From Thermohalobaculum sp963721105 (GTDB lineage Bacteria > Pseudomonadota > Alphaproteobacteria > Rhodobacterales > Rhodobacteraceae), in the NCBI GenBank assembly GCA_963721105.1, contig CAVRHY010000017.1, positions 1-64,000 on the forward strand: a stretch of 64,000 nucleotides of DNA, given 5' to 3'. The notes below the pieces were generated by a model that saw nothing but the letters and a program-made list of their open reading frames with translations, was not told the DNA's origin and made no database searches. Positions 1 to 10,611 of the stretch are shown one piece after another. Position numbers and translations under genes: made by a program. The number at the start of each line of letters is the position of its first letter. The stretch's first letter is position 1.

Positions 1-12
1 TTCCAAATGTCG

Positions 13-1124
13 CTGGACACTTCGGTGCATCTCCGATGGTCGGGCGGTGGCAGGGCGTCGCTCCAGCCAGGCGAGGCGGGTCAGGTTGTCGGCGATGTTG
101 GCGAGCGTCAGCTTCGCCATGGCCCGCGCGATGCCGACGGTGCGGATGACCAGGTTCGTGCGGGACTTCTGGGCGGCGAAGACATGCTCGACGGCGGAGC
201 GGACGGTGGCGCGCACGGCGTTGGCGCGGCGGATGTGCGTCGGCATCTGCCGGCCGCGCGGCTTCGGGCGCTGCAGCTCGGCCGCGAGCCGCGCCGCTCG
301 AGAAGGGCCATGTTCGCCTTCGAGCGGTAGGCGGTGTCCGCCCAGACATGGCTCGCCGTGTTGCCGGGGTCGAGGACGGCACCGAGCTGGCCACCGTCAT
401 GCGCCGCGGCGTGCGTGACCGTGGAGCGCCGGATCAGCCCGTGCGCGCGATCGATCGAGATTTGGTTCTTGTATCCGAAGGCCGGCACGAGGATCTCGCC
501 GGTGGCGATCCGCTTCGCCCCGCCCTCCGGCGGCGCCGGGCGCTTGCGGCCGCGCGTCAGCGTCCACCGGCCGTCGCGGTCGAGCTGGCGGGTGCGGGCC
601 GGCTTCCAGCCCTCCGGTGTGCCGACGCCCTTCACGACGGCCTTCTCCGTCTCGTTCAGCCGCGGCCGGCGGGCCTCGGCGATTGTCGCATCGACGATCT
701 GCCCGCCCATTGCGAGGAAGCCGCGCTCGCGCAGCACCGCGTCAAAGCGCTCGAACAGCCGCTCGAAGGCGCCGGCCCGGACGAACTGCTCGCGGAACAG
801 CCAGATCGTCTTGGCGTCCGGCACAGGGTCCGCCAGCGACAGCCCGGCGAAGCGCATGAACGAGAGCCGGTCGCGGAGCTGGTACTCCGCCTGGTCGTCC
901 GACAGCGTCCAGAGCGTCTGCAGCACCAGCACCCGGAACATAAGCACCGCGTCGTAGGGCGGGCGTCCACCCTTTGCCCGGTCCGACCGCTTCAGCGCCG
1001 CCTCGAGCTCCGGCCGGAACAGCTCGAAATCGACGACCGCCGCCAGCCGATCGAGCGGATCGCCCGCCCCCGACAGCCAGCGCAGCCATTCGTCCGTGTC
1101 GAAGAAACCAGCCTGGCGCGCCAT
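13..1124 (-). pseudogene. IS5-family transposase, frameshifted near the C-terminus
   Basis: ATG at 1124 begins MARQAGFFDTDEWLRWL, with the N-terminal layout typical of IS5-group DDE transposases, including GGRPPYDAVLMFRVLVLQ and a DAKTIWLFRE segment. The first catalytic aspartate is in QIVDATI and a second in the WADTAYRSK segment. After about residue 278, near position 285-300, the frame is lost. In the next frame the expected C-terminal part reads on as LAAELQRPKPRGRQMPTHI and later NLVIRTVGIARAMAKLTLAN. One base change restores a full-length protein, but the restored frame has no stop before the inverted repeat. This could be a real inactivating mutation or a sequence error. The family assignment is firm. 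Confidence 0.8.
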
Positions 1125-1200
1125 CCGCCCCTCCGTCGCCGCTCACCACGACGGAATCACGCCAGAGGCTCAGCCGCTATAGGTTTTTCGAGGTGTCCAG
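13..1200 (-). mobile_element. IS5-family insertion sequence
   Basis: Both ends are visible as a 12-bp terminal inverted repeat with one mismatch: CTGGACACTTCG at 13-24 and, on the other strand, CTGGACACCTCG at 1189-1200. The repeats enclose a single transposase gene on the minus strand. The size, about 1.19 kb, is normal for IS5-type elements. I do not see a convincing target-site duplication in the flanking bases. The exact outer boundary could be a few bases wider than given. Confidence 0.75.
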
Positions 1201-1522
1201 GTGACGGTTGCCGGTGAAGTCGCCTTTGCGGGCGCGAAGGGTTGAAACGATGTCCATGATCGGTCTTTGGAGTTGAGGCTCGCGGCCTGAATGTCCCCGA
1301 GGTCGTCACCGGGGATTCCGCGCAGGATTTCGTCTTCCTCCGCATCCGGATCGAACTCCGGCCTCGAGATGTTCTGCGGCGCATTTCGGCCCAGAGCGTG
1401 CGCTGCGAAAACACGGATGAGATTGAACAGTCCCTTTCTACCCGATTGTGCTATTTTCTGGGGGCGGGCGACCGCGTGGCCAAGAGCGAAGCAAGAGGTG
1501 GAGGCTTCGCCGCGCAGCCTGA
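1201..1522. other. Gap between IS5 and IS110 elements, no gene seen
   Basis: About 320 bp between the IS5 right end and the IS110 transposase stop. Short open frames exist on both strands, but none has recognisable motifs, a good ribosome site or consistent third-position bias. It probably contains the terminal sequence of the IS110 element, whose ends lack inverted repeats and cannot be placed by eye. Confidence 0.5.
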
Positions 1523-2749
1523 TCAGTGTCGTGCCTCGTCTGCGGCGCCCGCGCCCTCCTTCTTGTTCTGTCGTCGCCAGTGTTCGATGATGCGCCTGTA
1601 GGCGCGTTCGGCCTGCTCGGCCTGGGCGCGATCGACCTGGCGGCGCTCCGGGATCCCGTAGTCATAGGCGCTGCCCCGTTTCCCGGGTTTTGCGACGTGA
1701 CCGGCCGCGAGTTCGAGATTGCGCAATTTCCGGGACAAGAGCAGCGGCCGCCCCCAAGCGTAGTCCTCTTCCTTCGTGAGCATGTGCCAGATCAGAACCG
1801 CGAGCTTGCGTGCGACCGCGACCGCCGCGACATGGGTTCCGCGCCGGGCGCGCACCCGCTCGTAGAACGCCCGCATCGGGCCAGGGCTGCGCACCGTCTG
1901 CCATGCGGCCTCGACCAGAAGATGGCGGGCATGGCTGCTGCCGCGCTTCGTGATCCGGCCGTGATGAGCCCGCCCGTCGCCGGACTGCCGGACGCTCGGA
2001 TTGAGCCCGAGGTAGGCAACGAGCTTCTCGGGGGCGGCGAAGCGGTCGATCCGGCCGATCGCCGCCATCATCCCGACAGCCACGACCATGTCGATGCCGG
2101 GGATCGTCATGAGACGCCTCACGTTCGCGTCGTCGAGCGCGATGCAGGCGATGTCGCGCTCGACGGCCTTCTGCGCCGCGGTCTGGCGATCGTATTCCTC
2201 GAGGTGGCGCTCGATCGCGACACGTTCGTCGTCCGGCAGGACCTGTGCCCGGAGCCAGGCGCGCCCCTTGCCGCCGAACAGGTCGGCATGCGGGCAGCGC
2301 GGGGCGAGATGCGCGTGCAGGATGGATTGCGCGATCGCCTTGAGCCGCGCCCGGCTCTTCACCAGCTGGTTCCGGCGCGTGACCTGTCGCCGCCGGGCCT
2401 GCGTCGCCGCGTCCGGAATCCAGACCTCGGGTAGAAATCCAGCGGCGTAGAGCTTTGCGAGAACCCGTGCATCGATCTTGTCGGTCTTCGTCTTGGCCCG
2501 CGCGATCAGATGCACCTGAAGCGGGTTTGCCACCGCCACCCGCGCCACCTTCGGTGCCAGGATGTCCAGCACGGCCGTCGCATTGCCGGTGGACTCGACG
2601 ACGACGTGGTCCGTCGGCCGCAGGTCTTCTGCGAACGCCTGGAGCTGGTCCCGCGTCATCCCGATCCGTCCGAGCCGGCGGCAAACGCCGTCCTCGAGCG
2701 CGACCGCTTCGGCGAATGCCCGATGGATATCGAGCCCGATGATCCGCAT
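1523..2749 (-). CDS. IS110-family transposase (DEDD type)
   Basis: A 408-residue protein from ATG 2749, chosen over upstream in-frame starts because it is preceded by a strong ribosome site (AGGAGGGAGAC). IS110 transposases are RuvC-like DEDD enzymes joined to a C-terminal transposase_20 domain with a helix-hairpin-helix. The N-terminus MRIIGLDIH supplies the first Asp, VVVEST the Glu and TDKIDARVLAKL the Asp pair. The C-terminal half has MTIPGIDMVVAVGMMAAIG and a YLGLNPSVRQSG segment containing the conserved serine region. Length is normal and the frame is intact, so this element may still be active. IS110 elements carry a noncoding bridge RNA in an end region; I cannot define it here. Confidence 0.9.
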   Translation of the reverse strand: MRIIGLDIHRAFAEAVALEDGVCRRLGRIGMTRDQLQAFAEDLRPTDHVVVESTGNATAVLDILAPKVARVAVANPLQVHLIARAKTKTDKIDARVLAKLYAAGFLPEVWIPDAATQARRRQVTRRNQLVKSRARLKAIAQSILHAHLAPRCPHADLFGGKGRAWLRAQVLPDDERVAIERHLEEYDRQTAAQKAVERDIACIALDDANVRRLMTIPGIDMVVAVGMMAAIGRIDRFAAPEKLVAYLGLNPSVRQSGDGRAHHGRITKRGSSHARHLLVEAAWQTVRSPGPMRAFYERVRARRGTHVAAVAVARKLAVLIWHMLTKEEDYAWGRPLLLSRKLRNLELAAGHVAKPGKRGSAYDYGIPERRQVDRAQAEQAERAYRRIIEHWRRQNKKEGAGAADEARH

Positions 2750-3056
2750 GTCTCCCTCCTCTTCCGTCGAAGCGGGAGCTGGCGGGCACGCGGCAACTAC
2801 AGATCCGTGCTCTCGGCACATCCGGGCGAGCCGCAGGGGCGACCAACTAACGGAACGGGCTCTCGGCCCATGTTTTCAGTTCGGTCTGCCCGCACTCACG
2901 TGCTCCCGGTGCCCCGCATCCCGGATGGTCGCATCATAGCACTGGCTCGAAGCGACCGGCAGGATTCGAAGCACCGACCCAATCATGCCGGATAACAGGA
3001 GCGTTCCTTCGCCCACTCCATGGAAAGAGCGACGGCCCGGAGCCGCCGCCCTCTGA
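2750..3056. other. Intergenic stretch, no gene seen
   Basis: About 300 bp between the IS110 start codon and the last coding trace of the decayed copB. It holds short open frames without recognisable domains. The part next to the IS110 gene probably includes the element's end and noncoding RNA region. Confidence 0.4.
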
Positions 3057-3663
3057 TCAGAACAAGAGTCTCGCGCCGCCGACGACGAAGACGCCGCCAA
3101 GATCATCGCCGGCGGCACGGACTCGGTCTGCCGTCTCGCCGAAGGCCCGCTCGTGGTGGAACGCCGATGTAGGGCGAGACCAGCCGATCCACCAGATCAT
3201 AGCTGAGGTGCGCGCCGACCTCGATCCGAGGGCCGAAGGCGCCGTTGTCCTGGGCAGCATCATCGGTCAGCGGTAGCTCGATTTCGATGTTCGGCGTCAG
3301 GATGAGCCGGTTTGTGATCAACCCCTCGTATTCGGCGTCGATCCCGATGATCGGTTCATCGGAGATGAAGAGGTCAGCATCCACCTCAATACACTGCGGC
3401 GCCTGAGCGCGCAGCTGGTTATCGAGCTTCTCGAATGCCGTGTCTTCGAACAGGTACTCGCCCTTGCTGATCAGCCGGACCTTCAGCTCGTCCTTCCCGG
3501 CATAAGCGTCAACGTGCCAGGCGGCCACATCCTCGCCTCCCTCGCCGATCCGGTATTCCACCTGCTCGGCCTGGACGGACCAGAAAACCATCTGCGCCTG
3601 TGGCTGGCCGGTCAGGAGCGCGAGTGCGACCTTCGATCCGGCCGCAACGAGCGTGGGCCGCAC
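3057..3663 (-). pseudogene. copB: Copper resistance protein B remnant
   Basis: CopB is an outer-membrane copper-binding beta-barrel protein encoded with the multicopper oxidase CopA. The reading frame from GTG 3663 has a signal-like start and then CopB landmarks: MVFWSVQAEQVEYRIGEGG, LKVRLISKGEYLFED, EVDADLFISDEP, AEYEGLITNRLILTP and FGPRIEVGAHLSYDLVDRL. Two defects are visible. A block of about 35-45 residues that CopB normally has between NQLRAQ and EVDADLF is missing. After SPYIGV the frame shifts near 3170-3180, and the normal C-terminus (ERAFGETAD ... VFVVGGARLLF) continues in the next frame to 3057. Deletion plus frameshift suggest real decay. The neighbours are also broken copper genes. 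Confidence 0.8.
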
Positions 3664-3880
3664 GACCCGCTCCCGGCGACGACGTTGTGGACGGCCCCGA
3701 GATCCAGCGCGGTCGCGGCCGGGAAGCCGGTTGACCCGCCCTCGACGATCACCTTGCGGAACATGCCGGCGTCCATCTGGTAGGCGAGGTGGCAGTGAAA
3801 CGCCCGGACGCCTTTGGCATTAGGGCGCCCGCCAGCCCGGCGCCGAGCGTTGCCGCTCGGATCATGCGGTGGATATGCAT
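3664..3880 (-). pseudogene. copA: Multicopper oxidase CopA remnant (ends only)
   Basis: Only the two ends of a periplasmic multicopper oxidase remain. ATG 3880 starts MHIHRMIRAATLGAGLAGAL, an export-signal-like N-terminus. About 20 codons in, a neighbouring frame reads VRAFHCHLAYQMDAGMFRKV, the C-terminal type-1/type-3 copper signature HCHxxxHxxxM of CopA-like oxidases, with Gln where the second His is usual. Most of the roughly 550-600-residue protein is therefore deleted and the junction is out of frame. It sits directly upstream of the copB remnant in the usual copA-copB order. Assignment to CopA rests on the motif and this gene order. Confidence 0.65.
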
Positions 3881-3950
3881 TGGTTTGGTTCCCGAAATGA
3901 ATGCGCGGCGGGGGCGCCCTTCCGGGCGGCGCCCTGCGATCAGCGTGCGA

Positions 3951-4506
3951 TCACTTCGCGAGTTCGATCTCGCCCTGCATCCCGGCATCGTAGTGGCCGG
4001 GCACGTTGCAGGCAAACTCGAGCGTGACGCTGGCGTCCTCGGGGAAGCTCCAGACGACATCGTCGGACTTGCCCGGCTCAAGTCGGATGCTGTTCGGCTC
4101 GTCGTGCATGCCGTGGCCCATGCTTGCCTGCACTGCCATCGCGGCGTGCATGTCGATCCTGTCGGCCATCAGGACGCCATGGTCCACCATCATCTGCATC
4201 TCGTCCTGGTGTGCGGCGTGTATCGCGGCCGTGCCGATGTTGAACTCGTGGACGAGTTGGCCCTTGTTGGTCACGACGACGCGGACGGTCTCTCCCGCCT
4301 TCACGGTGATCTGCTCGGGCTCGTAGTAGTTGTCGTGCATCGCGACCTGGACGGTGCACGATTCTGCGGCTGCAGTCGCAGGCTGGCCGGCCGGACCGCG
4401 ATTCCCGTTCCCGCCGGCATGCGTGCCCGCGGGAACGGGCGGCGGGAGCGGCGAGCAGGGCGGCAACGGCGACTGAGCAAGCAGCCTTGGTGATCGTGCG
4501 GATCAT
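3951..4506 (-). pseudogene. Secreted cupredoxin (plastocyanin-like), frameshifted after signal peptide
   Basis: Cupredoxins are small periplasmic type-1 copper proteins. ATG 4506 gives a clear signal peptide, MIRTITKAACSVAVAALLAA. The mature domain lies in another frame after a single-base shift near 4440-4455. The domain has the beta-strand start VQVAMHDNYYEPEQITVKAG, a likely copper His in GQLVHEFNIG, and the C-terminal ligand cluster CNVPGHYDAGM, supplying Cys, His and Met. A Met/His-rich insert (HQDEMQMMVDHGV, MGHGMHDE) between the strands is common in copper-handling cupredoxins. It lies between the copA remnant and a small secreted protein in the copper locus. It is either damaged or carries one sequence error; the mature domain is otherwise complete. 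Confidence 0.7.
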
Positions 4507-4579
4507 TCTGGATTCCTCGAAATCTGACAGGTCGTGGGACCGCAGCGCGATCGCGCTGCTGGCAGGGATGACACGACTG

Positions 4580-4902
4580 TCAGGCTCGGGGAGGCGGCGG
4601 CCCGAAATCCGTCAGCAGGCCGCCGGAAACGTTACGTTCTCCAATGCGGGAGATTCCGATCGGAGCGAGTTGAGCAGCGGTCCAGCCGCCACCGGCCATC
4701 ACTGCGGCATCGCTGCACTGGAAGGACAGCGACGGGTAGCGGGCCTTGCTCTCCTGCCGTCGGGGTCGCCTTGTCCGGCGCGGCCATGATGATCTGCGCC
4801 GTGCAGTTGCACGGCCTGAACTCGAAGCTTCATGCCGACCGGCGCCGCATGCACATGCGGCGGGACGACCGCGACAGCGGCCAGCGCGATCAACATGAGC
4901 AT
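4580..4902 (-). pseudogene. Small secreted protein of the copper locus, frameshifted, unknown
   Basis: ATG 4902 begins MLMLIALAAVAVVPPHVHAA, a convincing signal peptide, followed by a His-containing stretch (VQLHGADHHGRA). Good third-position bias then moves to another frame near 4770-4790 and continues as ARYPSLSFQCSDAAVMAGGG and onward to a stop at 4580. I do not recognise the family. Its export signal, His residues and position between cueR and the cupredoxin suggest a periplasmic copper-related role, but that is inference. The start of the shifted frame could also be a separate ORF. Confidence 0.4.
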
Positions 4903-5040
4903 ACGGATCAGAACAAGCTTGGGGCGAAGGGGAGAGCTTCCCCCGCCGGAAGGTCAAGAGCCATTCGCGCTGCGGACATAGCCGCGGACATAGACGATGC
5001 CCGCGCTTCGGATGCATCGCCGCACCGAGGTCGGTCTCGG

Positions 5041-5368
5041 TCATTCCGCCATCACCGATCCGCTGGCTAGGTGGTCGAGGATGGGGCGGTCGGGGTGATG
5101 GCCGCCGCGGCATGAGCGCAGGAGCGCGCGGAGCGACCGCTTCATTGCCTCGAGCCCGACGACCTTCGAATTGCGCGAGACGGTCCTCGACGATCCGTTT
5201 CACCACGGCGCTCGGCGCACTTCCGATCCTCGTAGAGCGAGAGGAGCGTGCGGCAGCCCTCGACCGTGAAACAGAGCCCTCGTGCTCGTCCAGCCGCTGG
5301 CGCAGTTCTTTCGAGAGCCGTTCGATCTCGGCATGGATCCGCTCGCTGTGGCCCCGCGTTTCCGACAT
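5041..5368 (-). pseudogene. cueR: CueR-like MerR-family regulator remnant
   Basis: CueR senses cytoplasmic Cu(I) and activates copper efflux genes. Only its C-terminal two thirds can be traced, broken over several frames: TVEGCRTLLSLYEDR, then VKRIVEDRLAQFE, then LEAMKRSLRALLRSCRGGHH followed by PDRPILDHL, with a stop at 5041. The DNA-binding HTH is absent. The first 30 residues from ATG 5368 (MSETRGHSERIHAEIERLSK...) are an unrelated charged helix. In the metal-binding loop one of the two conserved cysteines is present (SCRGG) and the second is Arg (PDRPI instead of PDCPI). I conclude this copper sensor is dead and was once the regulator of the locus. Confidence 0.6.
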
Positions 5369-5402
5369 CAGGGCCGCCTTGGGCCCAACCGGCCGGGGCG
5401 CG

Positions 5403-6909
5403 TCATGTGCCGGATGCCGGGCAGGCGGCGGCGTCGCGCACGCAGGCGCAGGCAGCCGTCACCCGCGCGCTGCCCCGTTGGCGCAACGTCGCCGCATCCG
5501 GAACGGCGCCCGAGCGCTCCGCCAGCTGCCCATAGGCGGGATGCGAGAGCGTCAGCCCTTCGCCCAACATCAGGAGCGCGGTGACGACGTGATCCTCGAG
5601 CGTCCAGGTCGTCGGTATGGCAGAGAACGCCGCGCGGCACTTCCGGGTCGACAATGCTGTTGAACGAAACGGGGATGAACGAATAGCGCAGGCGCCCCTC
5701 GCCGCCCAGCAGACAGGTACCGAAGGCCCTCTCGACATCGCGCGCATCGGCCGCCCGCTCGTAGCAGCGCTCCTCGTTCAGGGCCGACACGACCGCCTCG
5801 AACCCGGCGCCCTGCGCGGCCAGCCCGCTCATCCGGCTGCCGATCGCGCCGTCGTTTACCGCCAGCAGCGCCTCCAGCATGTTCGGCGACGCCTCCTGGT
5901 GATCGTAGGACGCATCCGAGCCGGACCGGGCGTCGACGGCCAGGATGGCGAGGCTCTGCGCCCGTCGCAGCGCCGCCGGCCATGCGTTTCCCGGGAAGCT
6001 GCTGGTCAGCAGCCGCAGCGGCTCGGCGAGCCCCGTGTTGTCGGCGATGCCGCCGTCATAGAGGTGAACGAATTCCACCTCGCCGTTCAGAAGCTGCTCG
6101 CCGCGCAGGGCCAACGCGCGCCCGGCGGCGTCGCCGGCCGGATCTGCGGGCCCCTCGGCGGCGCCGGGGAGGTACTGCCGGATGGCCTGGAGGGCGCGCT
6201 CTGGCGCCGCCGCGGGTCCGGCGGGCCGGCACTGGTTGGCGAGCGTCACGGCCGAGAGCGCCACGGGGAAGGCGGCCGATGCCGCGACCGCGCGTGACAG
6301 CGGATAGGTCCCGGCATCACCGCAGATCAGGTCGAAATAGAACTGCGTCATCGGGAAGGTGATGCCGCTTCCCGTGTCGGTCGCGTTCAGGATCATGGCG
6401 GGCGCGCCGGGCCGGGCGCGGGCGTCGGCGATGGTTGCGTCGCCGAAGACGCGGTCGACAAACATGTCGACCACCGGCTCGATCCGGTTGTTGCGGATGA
6501 AGACGTTGCTGACGAAGCCGATCGGGTTCAGCAGCTCCAGCTTCAGCCGGCGCATGCCGTCATAGCGCAGGAAATCGCGCTCGTAGGCCGGGAAGCTCGC
6601 CGGGCCGCGGGCGACCAGGTTGGCCGCCGTGACACTGCCACCCGAGGTCGACGAGACCATGTCGATCTCGTCCAGCATCGTGCCGCCCCCGGCCAGCGGC
6701 GTGGCGGCCAGCCCGGCCAGCGCGCCCTGCGCCAGCGCCGAGGCGCGCGTACCGCCGCCCGAGAACGTCGCCACCAGAAGCCGGTCGGGGGTGTGGCTCG
6801 GATCGTCGTTCGCGTCCGCTGCCGGGTCCACCGGTTGCACGGGCCAAGGCCCCCCGCCGCACCCCAGAAGCAGGGCGGCGATCATTGCGACGAGCAGGCG
6901 CGCGATCAT
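5403..6909 (-). CDS. Patatin-like phospholipase lipoprotein (one frameshift)
   Basis: ATG 6909 starts a lipoprotein signal, MIARLLVAMIAALLLGCGGG, with Cys as the predicted lipidated residue, so the enzyme should be anchored to a membrane facing the periplasm. The patatin fold is supported by the oxyanion loop FSGGGTRASALAQGAL, the nucleophile Ser in SSTSGGSVTAA (usual GxSxG) and the catalytic Asp in LYDGGIADNTG. Members hydrolyse phospholipid or neutral-lipid esters with a Ser-Asp dyad. The C-terminal frame is lost near 5620-5640 and resumes in another frame as WTLEDHVVTALLMLGEG to a stop at 5403. The start overlaps the stop of the upstream CHAT gene by ATGA, implying translational coupling. 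The substrate is unknown. Confidence 0.85.
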
Positions 6910-9900
6910 GGGGCGGGGTCCTTGATGTCGATGATCTGCGGCTCGGCCAAATCGGCGGCGCGGCAGACCACGTCGGCGCAGAAGCGCTTGCCGTTGCGGG
7001 TCAGCTCGAAGCAGTGGCGTGCCTGGTTGACACGCGCCCGGCGACCGGTCTTCAGCGTACGCGGCCCGCCATCCAGCAGCACGGCCGTGCCCTCGGGCGT
7101 TCCCTCCGGCCCCCGGCACTCGATCCAGGTGCCGGGCGCGAAGTCACGCTTGGCGCGGTCGGCCGGGCCATCGGCCTCCCCCGGCGCCACGGGCTCGGGA
7201 CCCAGGCCGCCATCCTCGGGCTCGGCCTTCAGGACAAAGCCCGGATCGCCGTAGAGCAAGTAGTCGGCCCAGTCGACCGAGCCGGTCCCGTGGACGGCTC
7301 CACGGCCCGACAGCATGGCATGGTGCAGGCTGCTGCCTGTGACCAGCTGCTCGTAGAACGCCTCGGCGAACGCCTTGGCGGCGGCGTCGCCGACCGGCCA
7401 GTAGGTGCCGATGAAGTTGGCGATGCCGCCCCGCAGGAAACGCCTCGGCAAATCCTACGGTCCGCTGCACGCGGTCGCGCACCGAGAGTCCGGGCGACCG
7501 GGTACGGGCGGCGCCCTTGCGCGACTTGCGGACCCGCGCCGCCTCGCAGGCGTTGAAGAAGACCAGGCTGGGCAGGCTTCCCAGCGCCGCGATGTCTGCG
7601 CCGGTCAGGATCTCGTCATAGGCACAGACAAGGCCGCTGCGCGCGGGGTCGTCCTCGTCGAAAAAGGCATGCCCGGCGTAGTGGACGACATCGTACTGGC
7701 CCGAGGAAAAGCAATTCAGCAGCTCCTGCCGGCGGGCGGCCGTGCCGCGCAGCTCGCGCACCCTGACGGCCGGGCGCATGCCCTCGAGGATCTGCAGCAC
7801 GCGCCGCCCCTCTTCTTCGGCGCCATCGAGGTCGCCCGTCGGGTTGATGACCAGAAGTATATCCAGCGTGGGGCCCAGCCGGCGCTGCTCCAGCCACTTT
7901 GCGACCGACAGGTTTTCCGCCTCGTAGCGGTGGCTCATGCCACCGCGCGCGGCGGGAAACACCGTATCGAGCCGCAGCGTCTCCCACGGAACGCGCGAGG
8001 CGCCGGCGTCGTGCACGACGACCAGCGGATGATCGGCATAAGCACGCAGGATCTTGCGCGTGCTCTGCGGCAGGATCAGCTCGGCGAGGTCTCCTCCGAA
8101 AGCCGACAGCTCCTCCGGCGTGTCCATCTTGTGCAACTGGCCCAGCAAGTCGTCCAGCGCCTTGCGACGGAACTCGGTCCGCTCCATCTGGATCGCGGCC
8201 TTCGCGCCCGTGGTCAGCACTGAGGCCCGGAAGACGACGTCCTGCTCGTCCTCGCCGCTCTCCTGCCGGACCATCAGGTAGACGAACCCTGCGGACGGCA
8301 GCTCGGACGGGGCGCGGGAGGGCGTGGCGGGGGTCGCCGGCAGCTTCGACTCGCGCAGCGTCACCTCGACGTCCTCGAAAAGCTCGGTCGCCGACAGGCG
8401 ATAGATCTCGTCGCGGATCGACACATAGCGGTCGCGGTCCATCTCGCAGATCGTGATGCCGCGGAAGCGCCCGTCCGGGTCGGCGTCGCGGAGCCCGCGC
8501 AGGAAGCCCGTCAGCAGCCGCTCGAGCGCGGCCAGCGTGAACCGGCCCGACCCGCCGCCCAGCGGCACCAGCGCGAACTCGTCCACCCGGGTCGCCGCGA
8601 AGGTGCGCACCAGGTTCTCGCCGACGACCTCGAGCGTCAACTCCTGGAACGTGTCATAGGCGCCCAGACCCGCGAAGGCGACCACGTCCGCGCGCACCGG
8701 ATGGCGGCCGGTGGGCACCATCGAGATCTCGCCGACGCCGGCGTTGAACATCCGCCTCTCGACCATCCTGCCGATCGCGCCGCCCATCAGCCGGTCCAGC
8801 TCGCGCGCGGCGCCGCCGGGCGCGACATGCTGGAAAATTCCCATCACGTAGGCCTGCGCGTCGACCTGCGAGATGCTGCCATGCGCCAGGTTGATCTCCA
8901 GCCGGTGCTGGCGCGCGCGCCCGACGACCACACGGTCCGAGAAGGTCGTGGATGGCGTGCTCTCCGATGCCGGCGCTGTGGCGTCGGTTCCTGCCAGCGA
9001 CGCCGTGCGATCGGGCGCCGCGAACTCCTCGACGATCCGCCGCTGCTCGCGCATGCTGAGCGCGCGCGTCGGCAGCCCGGTATAGGGCGGCACGTTGAGC
9101 GAGCGCTCGGACAAGGCGCTGGCCGGCGCACGCTGCGGCTCGTAGCGGTCCGGCAACAGGTCGGTGGTGCCGGTCGCCAGGATCGACCCGACGGCTTCGG
9201 CCAGCTTGCGATTGTTCGGCAGCGCGCCGTGCTCGTCGGCGATGTAGAAGGTCCTGCGCGCGCCCTCGATCATGGCCGAGATGCGCGGCACGGTGCCGTC
9301 GCCGTCCGTCGAGACGCGGTAGACGAACTCGCCGTCCTGCACATCGGCGCTGATCACCGTCTTCTGGTCGACGCCCACCACCAGATAGAGGTCGTCATGG
9401 GCCGCCGGCAGCGCGGCCTGGACCTCGCGCGCCCGGCGCAGCATCGCCTGCTGGGGATGCACGCCCGACTCGGGCCAGGCTGCGGTCTCGAACAGGTCGA
9501 TGCCGAACATCTCCGGCCTGGGAATCATCTCCAGCAGCCCCGGGAATGTGCCGAAGACGTCGCGCGCCAGTTCCTCGGACGAATGGAACGGGTCGAGGAA
9601 ATCGACCTTGCGCACGATCGAATGCGTGCCGCGGAAGGCCTGGACCGGCGAGAACGAGCCGTGGTTGGGCGTGCCGAGCATGACGATGCGGCCCAGCTTC
9701 TTCGGGTTGGCGGCCAGCGCCCCGCGCGCGACCAGTCCGCCCATGCTGTGCGCGACCAGATGGACCGTCGGCCCCTCGGCGTCGATGCGCTCCGCCAGCT
9801 CCCTGCCCAGCTGCTCCTGGCTCTGGCGCCAGTCGAACGGGTGGAAGTCGGCATCGAACCCGGCCTGCCGCAGCCGGTACTTGAGCGCGAGATAGGCGAA

Positions 9901-10306
9901 CAGCAGCACGCCGAGCGGCCTGATCGCCTTGCCCTTCTGCGGCAGTGCCAGCCGCTCGAGGCGGCCGCGCGCGACGTCGACCGGGTCGATCCAGATCACG
10001 TCGTCGAAGGGCCACCCGTCGTCATGACCCAGCTTCGAGCCCATGATGCCCGGCAGGATCAGCACCCGAGGCCCGCCGCGCACCGAGCGCCGGTTCGCCT
10101 GCTGTGCTAGTCGCTGAAGCTCGGCGTGTTGCGCTGGCCCGAAATAGTCCTCGAGAAGCCCGGCATCCGTCGCCTCGAGCAGCGACTGCTCGACGGCCTC
10201 GTCGGACAGGGAAAAGGCGCCGCGGGCCTGGGCTGGGCTGGGCCGCCTTCGCCACCCCGTTCCCGCCGCCGCGATTTCCGGATTTCTGGCGCTTGCTTGT
10301 AGCCAC
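6906..10306 (-). CDS. Alpha/beta-hydrolase (lipase) fused to CHAT protease domain (two frameshifts)
   Basis: A protein of about 1130 residues after correcting two frameshifts. GTG 10306, behind GGAGGCGAGGG, starts a Lys/Gly-rich segment; a shift near 10215 leads into SLSDEAVEQSLLEATDAGLL. The first domain is a lipase-type alpha/beta hydrolase: VLILPGIMGSKLG, nucleophile Ser in VHLVAHSMGGLVARGAL, then STDGDGTVP and DEHGALPNN as acid and His regions. A middle region (AQAYVMGIFQHVAPGGAARE...) resembles macro/peptidase-M17 N-terminal folds, tentatively. The C-terminal CHAT domain, a caspase-like cysteine peptidase, has VPWETLRL, His in VHYAGHAFF (codon 7669-7671) and Cys in FFNACEAAR (codon 7546-7548). 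A shift near 7440 then leads into LRGGIANFIGTYWPVGDAAA. It overlaps the patatin gene. The substrates are unknown. Confidence 0.85.
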
Positions 10307-10611
10307 CCCTCGCCTCCCTGGACGAAGCCCCGATGCAGCACTCTACCAGAGGTAGACGGCAAGACGAAACGGCGACGATGTCGTAGCCGACGATTATCTC
10401 CTGTCCTACTGTCAGGTTAAGCTGTTCTCTGCGGCCTTTCGGGGCGGCGGGGAAAATCGTGGCGCGGCGACAACGACACCAACCCCAGGTAAACTGGAAG
10501 GGGTCCCGCTGCTTTATTTCCCTTGCAGCTCTGCGGGAATTGGAGAGCATGGAAACATCCATAAGTTGAGCGCAGACCTTCGCGCCTGCTGTCCGCGACA
10601 CGAGGGGCAAC

